From positions 1 through 64,000 of the forward strand of contig NZ_JHXK01000012.1 of assembly GCF_000621745.1 (NCBI RefSeq): DNA of 64,000 bases, written 5' to 3'. Below are positions 55,386 to 64,000 of the stretch, piece after piece (position 1 is the stretch's first letter; each line of letters begins with the position of its first letter). The notes under the pieces were generated by a model. It saw only the letters and a list, made by a program, of their open reading frames with translations. It did no database searches and was not told the origin of the DNA. Origin of the DNA: Clostridium beijerinckii HUN142. Its GTDB lineage: Bacteria; Bacillota; Clostridia; Clostridiales; Clostridiaceae. The translations under genes were made by a program, and so were the position numbers.

Positions 55386-56924
55386 TTACTTATTTACTAT
55401 TAGATTTTCTCCAGTCATTTCTGTAGGAACTTCAAGTCCTAATTGAACTAACATTGTTGGAGCAATATCAGCAAGTTTTCCGTTACTTAATTTCTTATCT
55501 TCAGTATCATTTGCTACCCAAATAAATGGTACTTCATGTGTAGTATGTGCTGTATATGGATTTCCTGTTGAAAAATCTATCATAGTTTCAGCATTACCAT
55601 GATCCGCAGTGATAAATAGACATCCATCCTTTTCTAAAATCTTATCTGCAATCTTTCCTACACATTCATCAACTGCTTCAATTGCTTTAACCGCAGCCTC
55701 AACAACTCCCGTATGACCTACCATATCTGGATTCGCAAAATTTAGAATTACCATATCATATTTATCACTATCTAATCTATTTAGTAATTCATCTGTTACT
55801 TCATACGCACTCATTTCTGGTTTCAAATCATAAGTTGCAACCTTTGGTGAAGGTATAACTTTTCTGTCTTCACCTGGATTTTCTTTCTCTACTCCACCGT
55901 TAAAGAAGAAAGTAACATGAGCATATTTTTCAGTCTCTGCTATTCTTAATTGATTTAATCCCTTATTACTTATATATTCTCCAAGAGTATTACTTAAAGT
56001 TTGAGGAGTATATGCAACATTAACTCCTTCTAAAGTTTTATCATATTGAGTCATTGTTACAAAAGTAAGATTTAGAGTTTCTCTCTTAAATCCTGCAAAT
56101 TCTTTATCATTAATAGCTCTAGTTATTTCTCTTGCTCTATCTGGTCTAAAGTTGAAGAATATAACTGAATCTCCATTTTTAATGTTTGCAGTTGGATTAC
56201 CATTTTCAGTTACAACTGTTGGTAATACAAACTCATCAGTTTTATTATCATGATATGATTTTTCTATAGCCTCAACTGCGCTATTTGCAATTTCACCTTT
56301 TCCTAAAACTAATGCATTATATGCAAGTTCAACTCTTTCCCATCTGTTATCTCTATCCATTGCATAGTATCTACCACTTACAGTTGCAATCTTACCTACT
56401 CCTATTTCAGACATCATCTTTTCAGTCTTTTCAATGAATTCTTGTCCTGATGAAGGTGGTACATCTCTTCCATCCATAAATGCATGAAGATAAACATTTT
56501 GAACTTCTTCTTTCTTAGCGAATTCTAACAGACCTCTTAAATGCTCTATATGTGAATGAACTCCACCATCTGATAATAAGCCCATTAAATGTAAAGATGA
56601 TCCTGTCTTCTTCGCATTAGTCATGGCTAATCTTAGTGATTCGTTCTCAAAAAAATCTCTATCAGCAATTGCTTTTGTGATTCTAGTTAATTCTTGGTAC
56701 ACTATTCTACCCGATCCGATATTTAAGTGACCAACTTCCGAATTACCCATTTGTCCTTCTGGCAATCCAACAGCTAAACCACTAGCTTGCAATTGTGAAG
56801 TTGGGTATTTTCCGAATAGTTTATCTAAATTTGGTTTTTTTGCTAAAGTTACAGCATTTCCTTCTGATTTTGGTGCAATTCCAAAACCATCTAATATCAT
56901 TAACATAACAGGTTTTTTTGACAT
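55386..56924 (-). CDS. gpmI: Phosphoglycerate mutase, 2,3-bisphosphoglycerate-independent
   Basis: A 512-residue manganese enzyme converting 3-phosphoglycerate to 2-phosphoglycerate. The alkaline-phosphatase-type metal site is visible in LMILDGFGI, the catalytic serine in GNSEVGHLNIG (about residue 62), and further metal ligands in NFANPDMVGHTG and ITADHGNAETM. The inserted phosphotransferase domain has HAFMDGRDVPP and SGRYYAMDRD. Length normal. It follows tpiA on the same strand, with a terminator between, so it probably also has its own promoter in the 329-base gap 56925-57253. Start ATG 56924 after GGAGGGATAGG. Confidence 0.97.
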   Translation of the reverse strand: MSKKPVMLMILDGFGIAPKSEGNAVTLAKKPNLDKLFGKYPTSQLQASGLAVGLPEGQMGNSEVGHLNIGSGRIVYQELTRITKAIADRDFFENESLRLAMTNAKKTGSSLHLMGLLSDGGVHSHIEHLRGLLEFAKKEEVQNVYLHAFMDGRDVPPSSGQEFIEKTEKMMSEIGVGKIATVSGRYYAMDRDNRWERVELAYNALVLGKGEIANSAVEAIEKSYHDNKTDEFVLPTVVTENGNPTANIKNGDSVIFFNFRPDRAREITRAINDKEFAGFKRETLNLTFVTMTQYDKTLEGVNVAYTPQTLSNTLGEYISNKGLNQLRIAETEKYAHVTFFFNGGVEKENPGEDRKVIPSPKVATYDLKPEMSAYEVTDELLNRLDSDKYDMVILNFANPDMVGHTGVVEAAVKAIEAVDECVGKIADKILEKDGCLFITADHGNAETMIDFSTGNPYTAHTTHEVPFIWVANDTEDKKLSNGKLADIAPTMLVQLGLEVPTEMTGENLIVNK

Positions 56925-57253
56925 TTCCTATCCCTCCAAATACTTTCAAAAATTATACTATAAAATTCCTAAACTTCTTTAATAAATTAATATCTGTAAA
57001 TTAACTAAATAAATTGATTTGTCGTAAATATATAATATTAAATATTATCATTTATTATGTTTTACATACTATTAATATCTTAAATTATATTATTTTTTTA
57101 CACTTAATGCAACTTTATAAACATTGAAAGCCAATTTATGTTATTATAATATAAACATTTTATGAATTACTTTAATATTAAATTATTATTTACCTAAAAA
57201 AAGCTGTCTTAGTGCGATTTTCGTCATTCTAAGACAGCTTAAAAAATTTAATA
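56925..57253. other. Intergenic region, 329 bases
   Basis: AT-rich gap between tpiA and gpmI. It contains the tpiA terminator (57199-57240) and presumably a gpmI promoter; nothing else was recognised. Confidence 0.55.
57199..57240 (-). terminator. Terminator of tpiA
   Basis: AAGCTGTCTTAG and its complement (ends at 57240) form a 12-pair stem; a run of T follows on the minus strand. Confidence 0.88.
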
Positions 57254-58000
57254 CTAATAATTAACTATTGCAGCGAAATCAGCTGGAACTAAGCTAGCTC
57301 CACCAACTAATGCTCCGTCTATATCAGACATTTCCATTTGTGCTTTTATTGTATTTGGTTTAACTGATCCACCATATTGAATTCTTGTTTTTTCAGCTGA
57401 TTCTGATCCATACATTTCAGCAACCATTGCTCTTATTGCTTTAATTGTTTCATTTGCTTGTTCATCAGTAGCAGTTTTACCTGTTCCAATTGCCCATATT
57501 GGTTCATAAGCTATAACAAGTTTTTCTACTTGATCATTAGTTAATCCAGCTATATCAGCTTTGATTTGTGCTTCAATAACTTGATTAGTAGTTCCATTTT
57601 CTCTTTGTTCTAAAGATTCTCCACAACAAAGAATTGGAATAATATTATGTTCGAAAGCTTTTTTAACTTTCTTATTTAATGCTTCATCAGTCTCATTGAA
57701 GTACTCTCTTCTTTCACTATGTCCTAAAACAACATAGTCAATTCCCATAGCTTCAAGCATTCCTGGAGAAACTTCTCCTGTAAAAGCTCCACTTTCTTCA
57801 AAATGCATGTTTTGTGCAGCAACCTTTATATTTGAACCAGTTACAGCCTTTTTAACTGCATCTAAGCATACAAATGTAGGGCATACAACTACATCACATG
57901 TAGCATCCTTAACTAATGATTTTAATTCTTCTACCATTTTAACTGCTTCTTCAACAGTTTTATTCATTTTCCAGTTTCCTGCGATAATTGCTTTTCTCAT
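57254..58000 (-). CDS. tpiA: Triosephosphate isomerase
   Basis: A 248-residue TIM barrel interconverting dihydroxyacetone phosphate and glyceraldehyde 3-phosphate. Catalytic elements: GNWKMNKT (Lys), VVLGHSERR (His), [16 protein letters not shown] (Glu) and the flexible loop, with the phosphate-binding YGGSVKPNT and [10 protein letters not shown]. Length is exactly typical. The start is ATG 58000 (MRKAIIAG) after GAGGTGAGT; a GTG nine bases upstream is within the ribosome site. Confidence 0.98.
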   Translation of the reverse strand: MRKAIIAGNWKMNKTVEEAVKMVEELKSLVKDATCDVVVCPTFVCLDAVKKAVTGSNIKVAAQNMHFEESGAFTGEVSPGMLEAMGIDYVVLGHSERREYFNETDEALNKKVKKAFEHNIIPILCCGESLEQRENGTTNQVIEAQIKADIAGLTNDQVEKLVIAYEPIWAIGTGKTATDEQANETIKAIRAMVAEMYGSESAEKTRIQYGGSVKPNTIKAQMEMSDIDGALVGGASLVPADFAAIVNY

Positions 58001-58066
58001 TCTACTCACCTCATAATTTTTTATTAATGAAATTTATTAAATTATATTATTATATTATGAATTTAT

Positions 58067-58105
58067 ATAAGCTTAAGGAAAGTGATCAGATTTCCTTAAG
58101 CTTAT
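58067..58105 (-). terminator. Strong hairpin between pgk and tpiA
   Basis: Perfect 15-base arms ataagcttaaggaaa (58067-58081) and tttccttaagcttat (58091-58105), 9-base loop. Followed by AT-rich sequence without a clean T run. It may protect or process the pgk end of the operon mRNA. Confidence 0.6.
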
Positions 58106-58435
58106 TATATATTTACAAAAAGGATAAACTAAATATTTAAGAATGAATCCTTGGCCTTGGATTCATCAAATCCCGTCGAACTTGCTTCCCAAAAAATAAT
58201 TTATTATCTTTTTTTGAATATATATTCCTAATTTTTTGAAGGACTTATCCCAATTACCTGCATTTTTAGTACTCAAATACTTAAATATAAGAGATACTTC
58301 TATGCTCTTGAGGATAACTTTAACTCAAATTCATTAGGGGGTAATCACTACCTAAATTAATTTTCACTTTATAATCTAATTAAACTTATAAACTTCTTTT
58401 GAAAATATTGTTTATTCAAAACTAATTATTTAAAA
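58106..58435 (-). other. Intergenic segment with ORF-like remnant and palindrome
   Basis: A 330-base stretch between tpiA and pgk that is less AT-rich than the other gaps. On the minus strand one frame stays open for about 52 codons without an ATG; it contains KYLSTKNAGNWDKSFKKLG and ends YFLGSKFDGI-stop. A second frame then reads ASSTGFDESKAKDSFLNI-stop. A palindrome (tgaatcc/ggattca, about 58145-58166) overlaps it. It may be a small repeat element or a dead gene; I cannot identify it. Confidence 0.4.
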
Positions 58436-59611
58436 TTAGTCATTTAATGCAGCGATTCCTGGCAATACCTTACCTTCTAAGAATTCTAATGATGCTCCAC
58501 CACCTGTTGAGATGTGAGTCATCTTATCTCCAAATCCTAAAATGTTAACAGCTGCAGCTGAATCTCCACCACCAATTATAGTAGTAGCATCTGCATCAGC
58601 CATAGCTTTAGCTACTGCAATTGTTCCTTTATTGTAGTTTTCAAATTCGAATACTCCCATTGGTCCATTCCAAATTACAGTCTTAGCATCTTTAATTGCA
58701 TCCGCATATAAAGTCTCTGTCTTTGGTCCGATATCTAATCCCATGCTTCCTGCTGGAATATTTTGATCTTCTGTTACTGTAGCTTCTACATCTTTAAATT
58801 CTGCAGCAACTCTATGGTCTACTGGTAATAAGAATTTAACACCTTTTTCAGCAGCCTTAGCAACCATTTCCTTAGCATAGCCAAGTCTATCTTCTTCAAC
58901 TAAAGAAGTTCCTATTTCATATCCTTGAGCTTTTAAGAATGTATAAGCCATTCCTCCACCAATAATGATTGTGTTAACTTTATCTAAAAGATTGTTTATA
59001 ACAGCAATCTTATCAGAAACTTTTGCTCCACCTAAGATAGCAACGAAAGGTTTTACTGGACTTTCAACTGCATCTCCTAAGAATTTTAATTCTTTTTGAA
59101 TTAGGTATCCACATACAGCTGTATCTAAGTAATCAGTTACACCAACAGTTGAGCAGTGAGCTCTATGAGCTGTTCCAAACGCGTCATTAACAAATACATC
59201 AGCTAATGAAGCTAATTCTTTAGAGAATTCTGGAATATTCTTAGTTTCTTCTTTTCTGCATCTTGTGTTTTCTAATAAAACGATGTCTCCATCTTTCATT
59301 TCTGCAACTGCTTTTTTAGCGTTTTCACCAACAACTTCTTCATCTCTAGCAAAAACAACTTCTTTTCCTAGCATTTCGCTTAATCTTGTAGCTACTGGTG
59401 CTAGTGATTTTGAAGCATCTTTTCCTAAATGTGAGCAAAGAATAACTTTTGCTCCTTTTTCTACTAAATATTTAATAGTTGGAAGAGCTCCTACTAATCT
59501 GTTTTCATCAGTTATAACTCCATCTTTAAGTGGTACGTTAAAGTCACATCTTACTAATACTTTTTTTCCACTTACTTCGATATCTTCAATTGTTTTTTTA
59601 TTGAAATTCAT
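58436..59611 (-). CDS. pgk: Phosphoglycerate kinase
   Basis: A 391-residue enzyme making ATP from 1,3-bisphosphoglycerate. N-terminal substrate residues: [20 protein letters not shown]; hinge-region [15 protein letters not shown]; nucleotide side: [29 protein letters not shown] and the glycine-rich GGGDSAAAV with [15 protein letters not shown]. Length normal. Follows gap by about 137 bases in the glycolytic operon. Start ATG 59611 after GAGGTGAAAAT. Confidence 0.98.
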   Translation of the reverse strand: MNFNKKTIEDIEVSGKKVLVRCDFNVPLKDGVITDENRLVGALPTIKYLVEKGAKVILCSHLGKDASKSLAPVATRLSEMLGKEVVFARDEEVVGENAKKAVAEMKDGDIVLLENTRCRKEETKNIPEFSKELASLADVFVNDAFGTAHRAHCSTVGVTDYLDTAVCGYLIQKELKFLGDAVESPVKPFVAILGGAKVSDKIAVINNLLDKVNTIIIGGGMAYTFLKAQGYEIGTSLVEEDRLGYAKEMVAKAAEKGVKFLLPVDHRVAAEFKDVEATVTEDQNIPAGSMGLDIGPKTETLYADAIKDAKTVIWNGPMGVFEFENYNKGTIAVAKAMADADATTIIGGGDSAAAVNILGFGDKMTHISTGGGASLEFLEGKVLPGIAALND

Positions 59612-59661
59612 TTATTTTCACCTCTGACACTTATTTTATTGATTATTCCTTATTTTAAAAT

Positions 59662-59698
59662 AGTCTGGCTTTATAGCCTTATACTACAAAACCAGACT
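59662..59698 (-). terminator. Hairpin between gap and pgk
   Basis: AGTCTGG (59662-59668) and CCAGACT (59692-59698) with extra inner pairs. It may be a partial terminator or processing hairpin that gives gap mRNA a higher level than pgk mRNA. Confidence 0.6.
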
Positions 59699-59747
59699 TA
59701 TTTACTTTAACATAAATTTGCGCTTTTATGTTTCAATATAGTTCTAA

Positions 59748-60749
59748 TTACTTTAAGTTAGCGAAGTATCCTAAAGTTCTGATTAATTGGTTAGTGTATG
59801 ACATTTCGTTATCGTACCAAGCAGCTACTTTAACTAATTGTTCTCCATTAACTTCCATAACTTTAGTTTGAGTACCATCGAATAATGAACCGAAGCTGCT
59901 TCCGATTATATCGCAAGAAACTATTTCATCTTCAGTATATCCGAAAGATTCAGTTGCAGCAGCTTTCATAGCAGCGTTAACTTCATCTACAGTAACTTTC
60001 TTAGATAAAGTACAAACTAATTCAGTTAATGAACCAGTGATTGTTGGAACTCTTTGAGCACCACCATCTAATTTTCCAGCTAATTCTGGAATAACTAATC
60101 CGATTGCTTTAGCAGCACCAGTTGAGTTAGGAATGATAGAAGCTGCAGCAGCTCTAGCTCTTCTTAAATCACCTTTTCTGTGTGGAGCATCTAAAGTATT
60201 TTGATCGTTAGTGTATGAGTGGATTGTAGTCATGAAACCTTTTGTTAATCCAAAATCATCACTTAATACTTTAGCCATTGGAGCTAAACAGTTAGTAGTA
60301 CATGAAGCACCTGAAATAACTGTATCTTCTGCCTTTAAGATGTCGTGGTTTACATTGTAAACTACTGTTGGTAGATCATTTCCTGCAGGAGCTGAAATAA
60401 CAACCTTCTTAGCACCAGCTGTAATATGAGCTGAAGCTGATTTCTTTGATGCAAAGAATCCAGTACATTCTAAAACGATATCTACTTTTAATTCTCCCCA
60501 TGGTAAGTTTTCAGGCTTAGCATCAGCAGTAACCTTAATTTCCTTTCCATTAACTACGAAAGCTCCTTCTTTAACTTCGATTTCTCCATCGAATCTTCCT
60601 TGAGCTGAATCATATTTAAATAAGTGAGCTAACATTTTAGCATCTGTTAAGTCATTGATTGCAACCACATTAAATTCAGGGTTGTTGATCATTAATCTTA
60701 AAGCTAATCTTCCTATTCTTCCAAAACCATTAATTGCTACGTTTACCAT
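59748..60749 (-). CDS. gap: Glyceraldehyde-3-phosphate dehydrogenase
   Basis: A 333-residue NAD-dependent GAPDH. NAD fold: [15 protein letters not shown], and Asp in [12 protein letters not shown]. Catalytic Cys in [12 protein letters not shown], His in TIHSYTNDQ; substrate region [20 protein letters not shown] and the C-terminal [11 protein letters not shown]. It makes NADH and 1,3-bisphosphoglycerate in glycolysis. The gene follows cggR by 71 bases and is controlled by it. Start ATG 60749 after AGGAGGTAAT. Confidence 0.98.
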   Translation of the reverse strand: MVNVAINGFGRIGRLALRLMINNPEFNVVAINDLTDAKMLAHLFKYDSAQGRFDGEIEVKEGAFVVNGKEIKVTADAKPENLPWGELKVDIVLECTGFFASKKSASAHITAGAKKVVISAPAGNDLPTVVYNVNHDILKAEDTVISGASCTTNCLAPMAKVLSDDFGLTKGFMTTIHSYTNDQNTLDAPHRKGDLRRARAAAASIIPNSTGAAKAIGLVIPELAGKLDGGAQRVPTITGSLTELVCTLSKKVTVDEVNAAMKAAATESFGYTEDEIVSCDIIGSSFGSLFDGTQTKVMEVNGEQLVKVAAWYDNEMSYTNQLIRTLGYFANLK

Positions 60750-60820
60750 TACAATTACCTCCTAATAATGCTTTTCTTTTTTATAAAAATAAATTTTACA
60801 AACTAATTTAATAACTGAAT

Positions 60821-61849
60821 TTAACTGTTTAGTTTACTTAATATTCCTTTGGCTGCTGCCTCATCTGTAACTAAAACACCATCATTATCGTTATATTCAG
60901 TTGCAATAATTGACTCGACTTTATTTTTCCCACCTGCTACTGCAATATGTGTTTTTATTTTTCTTGCTTCATTAATTTTAATTCCAATTGCGGTAGTTTC
61001 TGAGATTATTTTCGAATCTTTATTGAAATAACATCCAAATGCTTCTCCGACAGCTCCATTGTTAATTAAATTATCAATTTCTTGCTGTGGTACTCCTCTT
61101 TTTCTAGCCATCTGCACCGCATTACCTATACCATAGATAAGTACATCTGCCTTATGTATAGTATCTATAACAACTTTTACTGCTTCTTCTTTAAGCAAGG
61201 TACCTATTATATCTAAGCTCAAATTTTCCGAGATATGAAGCATCTTATAAGTACCGTTTAACTTCTTTGCCAAAGTGGCTGCTAATGTATTAGCTTGGGT
61301 TTCAACTTTTTTACCCATCCCACCTCTTGCTGGTACTACTTGTATCTGTGATAAATTTGTTATTCTTGGAAAAGCTTCTACAACTTCTTTTAAAGTGCTT
61401 CCTCCTGTTAATGCTATAATGGAATTATTCTTTAGTACATCTTTAACATAATTAGCACACGCTTTTCCCAAATCCTTTAAAACCAAAGGATTCTCTTCTA
61501 CATCTCCTGGGACTATGATCACTTTTTTTAAGTTAAGAGAAGATTGTATTTTCTTTTCAACTTCTGAAAGACCTTTTATTTCATGAATAAAATCATTTAG
61601 TTTGTGTATAATCTCCACGCCTTCACTTGTAACTGTCATTCCAGAAGTATTTATCTCAATTAAACCTTGTTCCTTTAAAAAACCTATTTCTGTTCTAACT
61701 GTTCTTTCGCCAACATTTAGCATATCAGCAAGTACTCTTCGTCCTATAGGTTGATTATGAAAGATTGTTCTGAGTACGTTATACCTTTTCTCTAATGTAT
61801 TTACAAGCTCAGGAACTATCTTCTTTTGTAATTCTAATATTTCCTGCAA
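60821..61849 (-). CDS. cggR: Central glycolytic genes regulator CggR
   Basis: A 342-residue SorC-family repressor. The N-terminal winged HTH (QPIGRRVLADMLNVGERTVRTEIGFLKEQGLI) is followed by a sugar-phosphate-binding domain (IALTGGSTLKEVVEAFP, VVPARGGMG, YGIGNAVQMAR). Fructose-1,6-bisphosphate is the known inducer in Bacillus. I chose TTG 61849 (MQEILELQKK), which has AAAGGAG 8 bases upstream and fits Bacillus CggR in length. An in-frame ATG at 61882 would place the CggR operator inside the coding region and has no ribosome site. It is the first gene of cggR-gap-pgk-tpiA. Confidence 0.93.
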   Translation of the reverse strand: MQEILELQKKIVPELVNTLEKRYNVLRTIFHNQPIGRRVLADMLNVGERTVRTEIGFLKEQGLIEINTSGMTVTSEGVEIIHKLNDFIHEIKGLSEVEKKIQSSLNLKKVIIVPGDVEENPLVLKDLGKACANYVKDVLKNNSIIALTGGSTLKEVVEAFPRITNLSQIQVVPARGGMGKKVETQANTLAATLAKKLNGTYKMLHISENLSLDIIGTLLKEEAVKVVIDTIHKADVLIYGIGNAVQMARKRGVPQQEIDNLINNGAVGEAFGCYFNKDSKIISETTAIGIKINEARKIKTHIAVAGGKNKVESIIATEYNDNDGVLVTDEAAAKGILSKLNS

Positions 61850-61865
61850 CTCAAACACTCCTTTG

Positions 61866-61901
61866 GTCACTACGCGTCCCATATCATTTCATTATGTCCC
61901 A
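61866..61901 (-). promoter_or_regulatory. CggR operator
   Basis: On the minus strand TGGGAC-N6-AAAT-N4-TGGGAC-N6-TGAC. The Bacillus CggR operator is CGGGAC-N6-TGTC-N4-CGGGAC-N6-TGTC; spacing is identical and the main hexamers differ only in the first base. It lies between the promoter and the cggR start codon. Confidence 0.88.
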
Positions 61902-61909
61902 CATCTATT

Positions 61910-61938
61910 ATTATAAAACACCTTTATAAAATTTTAAA
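61910..61938 (-). promoter_or_regulatory. Promoter of the cggR-gap operon
   Basis: TATAAT (61915-61910) preceded at 17 bases by TTTAAA (61938-61933) on the minus strand, just upstream of the CggR operator. Confidence 0.65.
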
Positions 61939-62115
61939 GCCTTTACTAAAACTTTTTTTATAATATTTCAAAAAAAACAAAAAAACTCTAACAAAATAAA
62001 TTATTAGCAAACTTTTTTCTAATTTTATACAGGATTTCATTTTTAACCTTACTGCTCTTAATAATAGTTATGTGAAGTAATATTTTAAAGTTCAAGAACC
62101 ACTCTATCAACTGTA

Positions 62116-62206
62116 AATTTTCAATTACTGTGAAATCAAATATGAAGTTTATATCTTGCTATACTCAAAATTCATATGAGCTTAAACTGTAATTGAAGAT
62201 TCACAA
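62116..62206. repeat. Inverted repeat upstream of cggR, after rpoN
   Basis: Arms gtaaattttcaattac (62116-62131) and gtaattgaagattcac (62191-62206) are complementary at about 13 of 16 positions with a 59-base spacer. It lies between rpoN and the cggR promoter. No clear T run; it may help end the rpoN transcript. Confidence 0.4.
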
Positions 62207-62258
62207 TTGCATTTAATATTAAAATTTAAAACTAATTATTTCATGAAAGTTTTATGTT

Positions 62259-63650
62259 TTATAATCTCTTCCTCGCAGAAGATGATTTAATACCTAATTC
62301 TTCTCTATATTTTGCGACAGTTCTTCTAGATATATTCATATTTTTTTCTACTAACATAGAACTTATTATTTGATCTGATAAAGGCTTACTCTTATTCTCT
62401 TCATTTATTATTTTCTTTATTTCATTTTTTATTTTTGAAGTAGCCATATCTTCATTATTGTTTGAGGATAACCCACTTGCAAATAAATCTTTTATTTTAA
62501 TTGTTCCATAGCTTGTTAAAACATATTTATCTTTAATTGCTCTGCTTACAGTAGATTCATGAAGATTAATTATTTCTGCAACTTCTTTTAATGTTAAAGG
62601 TTTTATATATTGTCTTCCAAACTTAAAAAAGTCCTTTTGCTTTTCAACAACACTTTCTAACACCTTATATAATGTATTTTTTCTTTGCTCTATTGATTTA
62701 ATTAAAAAAATCGCCTGATTAATTTTTTCTTTAACATAAGTATTGGTTTCAGAATCTTGATTATTACGTAAAACATCCCTATATGTTTTATTTATCATAA
62801 GTCTTGGTAAAACACTCTCATTCATCAAGATAAAAAATTCACCATCAACATTCTTAATCTCAGCATCAGGAATTATATAATTGACCTCTTCTCCTGTGTA
62901 AAAGCCTCTTGAAGGTTTAGGTTCCAATTTCTTTATTAAATCACCATATCTTTGAGCTTCTCTTGGATTTATATTAAGATCCTTTGCCACTACTTCATAT
63001 TTGTTTTCTGCAATATTTTCTAAATGATTCAAAATTATTTTCTCTATTATACCATCTAAAATATTCAATTTTGAACTCTGAATAAGTAGACATTCCTTGA
63101 TATTCCTAGCACCTATTCCATATGGTTCCAACGCTTGTACTGCTTCTAACGCCTTATTAACTATCTCTTCAGAGATATTCAATTCTTCTGAAAGTTCTCG
63201 TGTTGATATTTCTAAATAACCTCTATAGTCTAATGATTCAACAATATAACTACATATATTTAACATATATTGATCTATATCAGCCTCAATCAACTGCTCT
63301 TGTAGGTATTCTTTTAGTGATACTTTTTTCTCAATAAAATTTAATGGCGAAACTTCTTCATTAGAATAATTTGTTTCTGATCTATCCTTATAATTATCAG
63401 CGTATAATTCTTCAACTAATTTTTTATGGTCATATTTATCCTCTATATTAACGTCTTTGTTCATCTGTTCGTCATCGTATGAACTTATTTCCTCATTAAC
63501 CTCTAACACTGGATTTTCTGAATATTCATTATCAATATATTCTCTCAAATCATGAAGAGACATTTGTAAAAGCTTTATGGATTGCTGCATATTTTGAGTA
63601 AGCACTAATCTTTGTTCCTGGGTCATCTTCATGTTATAATCCAAATTCAT
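62259..63650 (-). CDS. rpoN: RNA polymerase sigma-54 factor
   Basis: A 463-residue sigma-54. Region I is Gln/Leu-rich (MTQEQRLVLTQNMQQSIKLLQMS), a short acidic region II follows (to about 110), then the core-binding domain, a helix-turn-helix (LTLKEVAEIINLHESTVSRAIKDKY) and the RpoN box SRRTVAKYREELGI near the end. It directs transcription from -24/-12 promoters with activator ATPases. None of the genes in this window shows an obvious GG-N10-GC promoter. Start ATG 63650 after AAGGAGGAAAC. Confidence 0.97.
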   Translation of the reverse strand: MNLDYNMKMTQEQRLVLTQNMQQSIKLLQMSLHDLREYIDNEYSENPVLEVNEEISSYDDEQMNKDVNIEDKYDHKKLVEELYADNYKDRSETNYSNEEVSPLNFIEKKVSLKEYLQEQLIEADIDQYMLNICSYIVESLDYRGYLEISTRELSEELNISEEIVNKALEAVQALEPYGIGARNIKECLLIQSSKLNILDGIIEKIILNHLENIAENKYEVVAKDLNINPREAQRYGDLIKKLEPKPSRGFYTGEEVNYIIPDAEIKNVDGEFFILMNESVLPRLMINKTYRDVLRNNQDSETNTYVKEKINQAIFLIKSIEQRKNTLYKVLESVVEKQKDFFKFGRQYIKPLTLKEVAEIINLHESTVSRAIKDKYVLTSYGTIKIKDLFASGLSSNNNEDMATSKIKNEIKKIINEENKSKPLSDQIISSMLVEKNMNISRRTVAKYREELGIKSSSARKRL

Positions 63651-63809
63651 AAGTTTCCTCCTTATAATTTATATAAATTATTTTTAATTAAACGTATTCA
63701 TTAAACTTATTAAAGTAATATATCTTTCTATTAGTATACCTCGTATTCTGTAAATATTGCAAGTCCACTATATATAGCTGCATCGATTAAATCTCATACA
63801 ATAAATAAA

Positions 63810-63880
63810 AAAACATGCTCATATGCTACTTATACCAACTATAATTAAGTATAAGCAGCGGCTAAAAGCATATTTTTTTA
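63810..63880 (-). terminator. Terminator of the DegV-like gene
   Basis: aaaaaaacatgct and agcatatttttttt flank an inner stem, acttata/taagtat. T run on the minus strand. It lies after the partial gene at the right edge. Confidence 0.55.
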
Positions 63881-63894
63881 TTCATTGATTAAAA

Positions 63895-64000
63895 TTATTT
63901 ATTTAAAAAAACTAATCCGCAGCACCCAGGCCCAGAATGTATGCATACAGTTGACCCAACCGGACATTCAATAAAATTAACGTTATTATCCTTCATATAT
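63895..64000 (-). CDS. DegV-family fatty-acid-binding protein (3' end only)
   Basis: The last 34 codons of a gene that runs off the right edge. The translation KDNNVNFIECPVG continues STVCIHSGPGCCGLVFLNK-stop. The sequence HSGPGCCGLVF matches the conserved C-terminal H-x-GPG-x-x-G-x-x-F motif of DegV/EDD proteins, which bind fatty acids for FakA-type kinases. The call rests on a short stretch. Confidence 0.65.
   Translation of the reverse strand, partial: YMKDNNVNFIECPVGSTVCIHSGPGCCGLVFLNK

Noticed and set aside
62000..63700. Sigma-54 promoters near rpoN or the nitrogenase-like cluster
   Set aside because: I looked for GG-N10-GC sites and found no convincing one; the cluster has a sigma-A promoter.

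Overview
The window is very AT-rich, with short intergenic hairpins, strong purine-rich ribosome sites and several leader riboswitches. Its gene set (CggR-type glycolytic operon, ClpB with a CtsR site, AgrBD-like peptide signalling, reverse transsulfuration genes, no oxygen-respiration genes) points to a solventogenic or saccharolytic Clostridium sensu stricto chromosome. The species is not established from the sequence. Most genes lie on the minus strand.

Layout. 1-3.1 kb: 5' end of an NfnA-like flavoprotein gene, then a minus-strand agrB-agrD-agrC-like quorum-sensing unit with a decayed second kinase fragment beside it. 3.1-17 kb: methyltransferase, dut, a Cna-B-like protein, a very large kinase-like/ATPase/TPR/GAF/GGDEF protein, a polysaccharide deacetylase, a T-box-controlled tryptophan transporter, a GGDEF-EAL protein, small proteins, a TtcA-like PP-loop enzyme and a TPP-riboswitch-controlled thiF-thiE pair. 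17-27 kb: ECF transporter S component, clpB, CBS protein, two tandem HTH-TPR regulators, RNase H and a YkvA-domain protein. 27-37 kb: SAM-riboswitch-controlled metNIQ, a double 5'-nucleotidase, smpB and rnr.

37-52 kb is the most interesting part: a minus-strand nitrogenase-like cluster built around sulfur metabolism. In transcription order it holds D-like and K-like catalytic subunits, O-acetylhomoserine sulfhydrylase, NifH-like reductase, a second MetNIQ-type transporter, a NifX-like protein, NifB, mccB, mccA, a 5'-truncated second D-like gene and a second K-like gene. Upstream are a promoter with a terminator-containing leader that matches no riboswitch I recognise, a small YezD-family gene, and a T-box whose specifier appears to be a cysteine codon. 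The best reading is a group IV nitrogenase-like enzyme related to methylthio-alkane reductase (MarHDK). It would free methanethiol from organic sulfur compounds; MetY would make methionine from that, and MccA/MccB would make cysteine.

52-64 kb is the glycolytic operon region: cggR-gap-pgk-tpiA-gpmI, a small kinase-like gene, eno and secG, with a well-preserved CggR operator, followed upstream by rpoN (sigma-54) and the 3' end of a DegV-like gene. No CRISPR array, insertion sequence, rRNA gene or tRNA gene was found.
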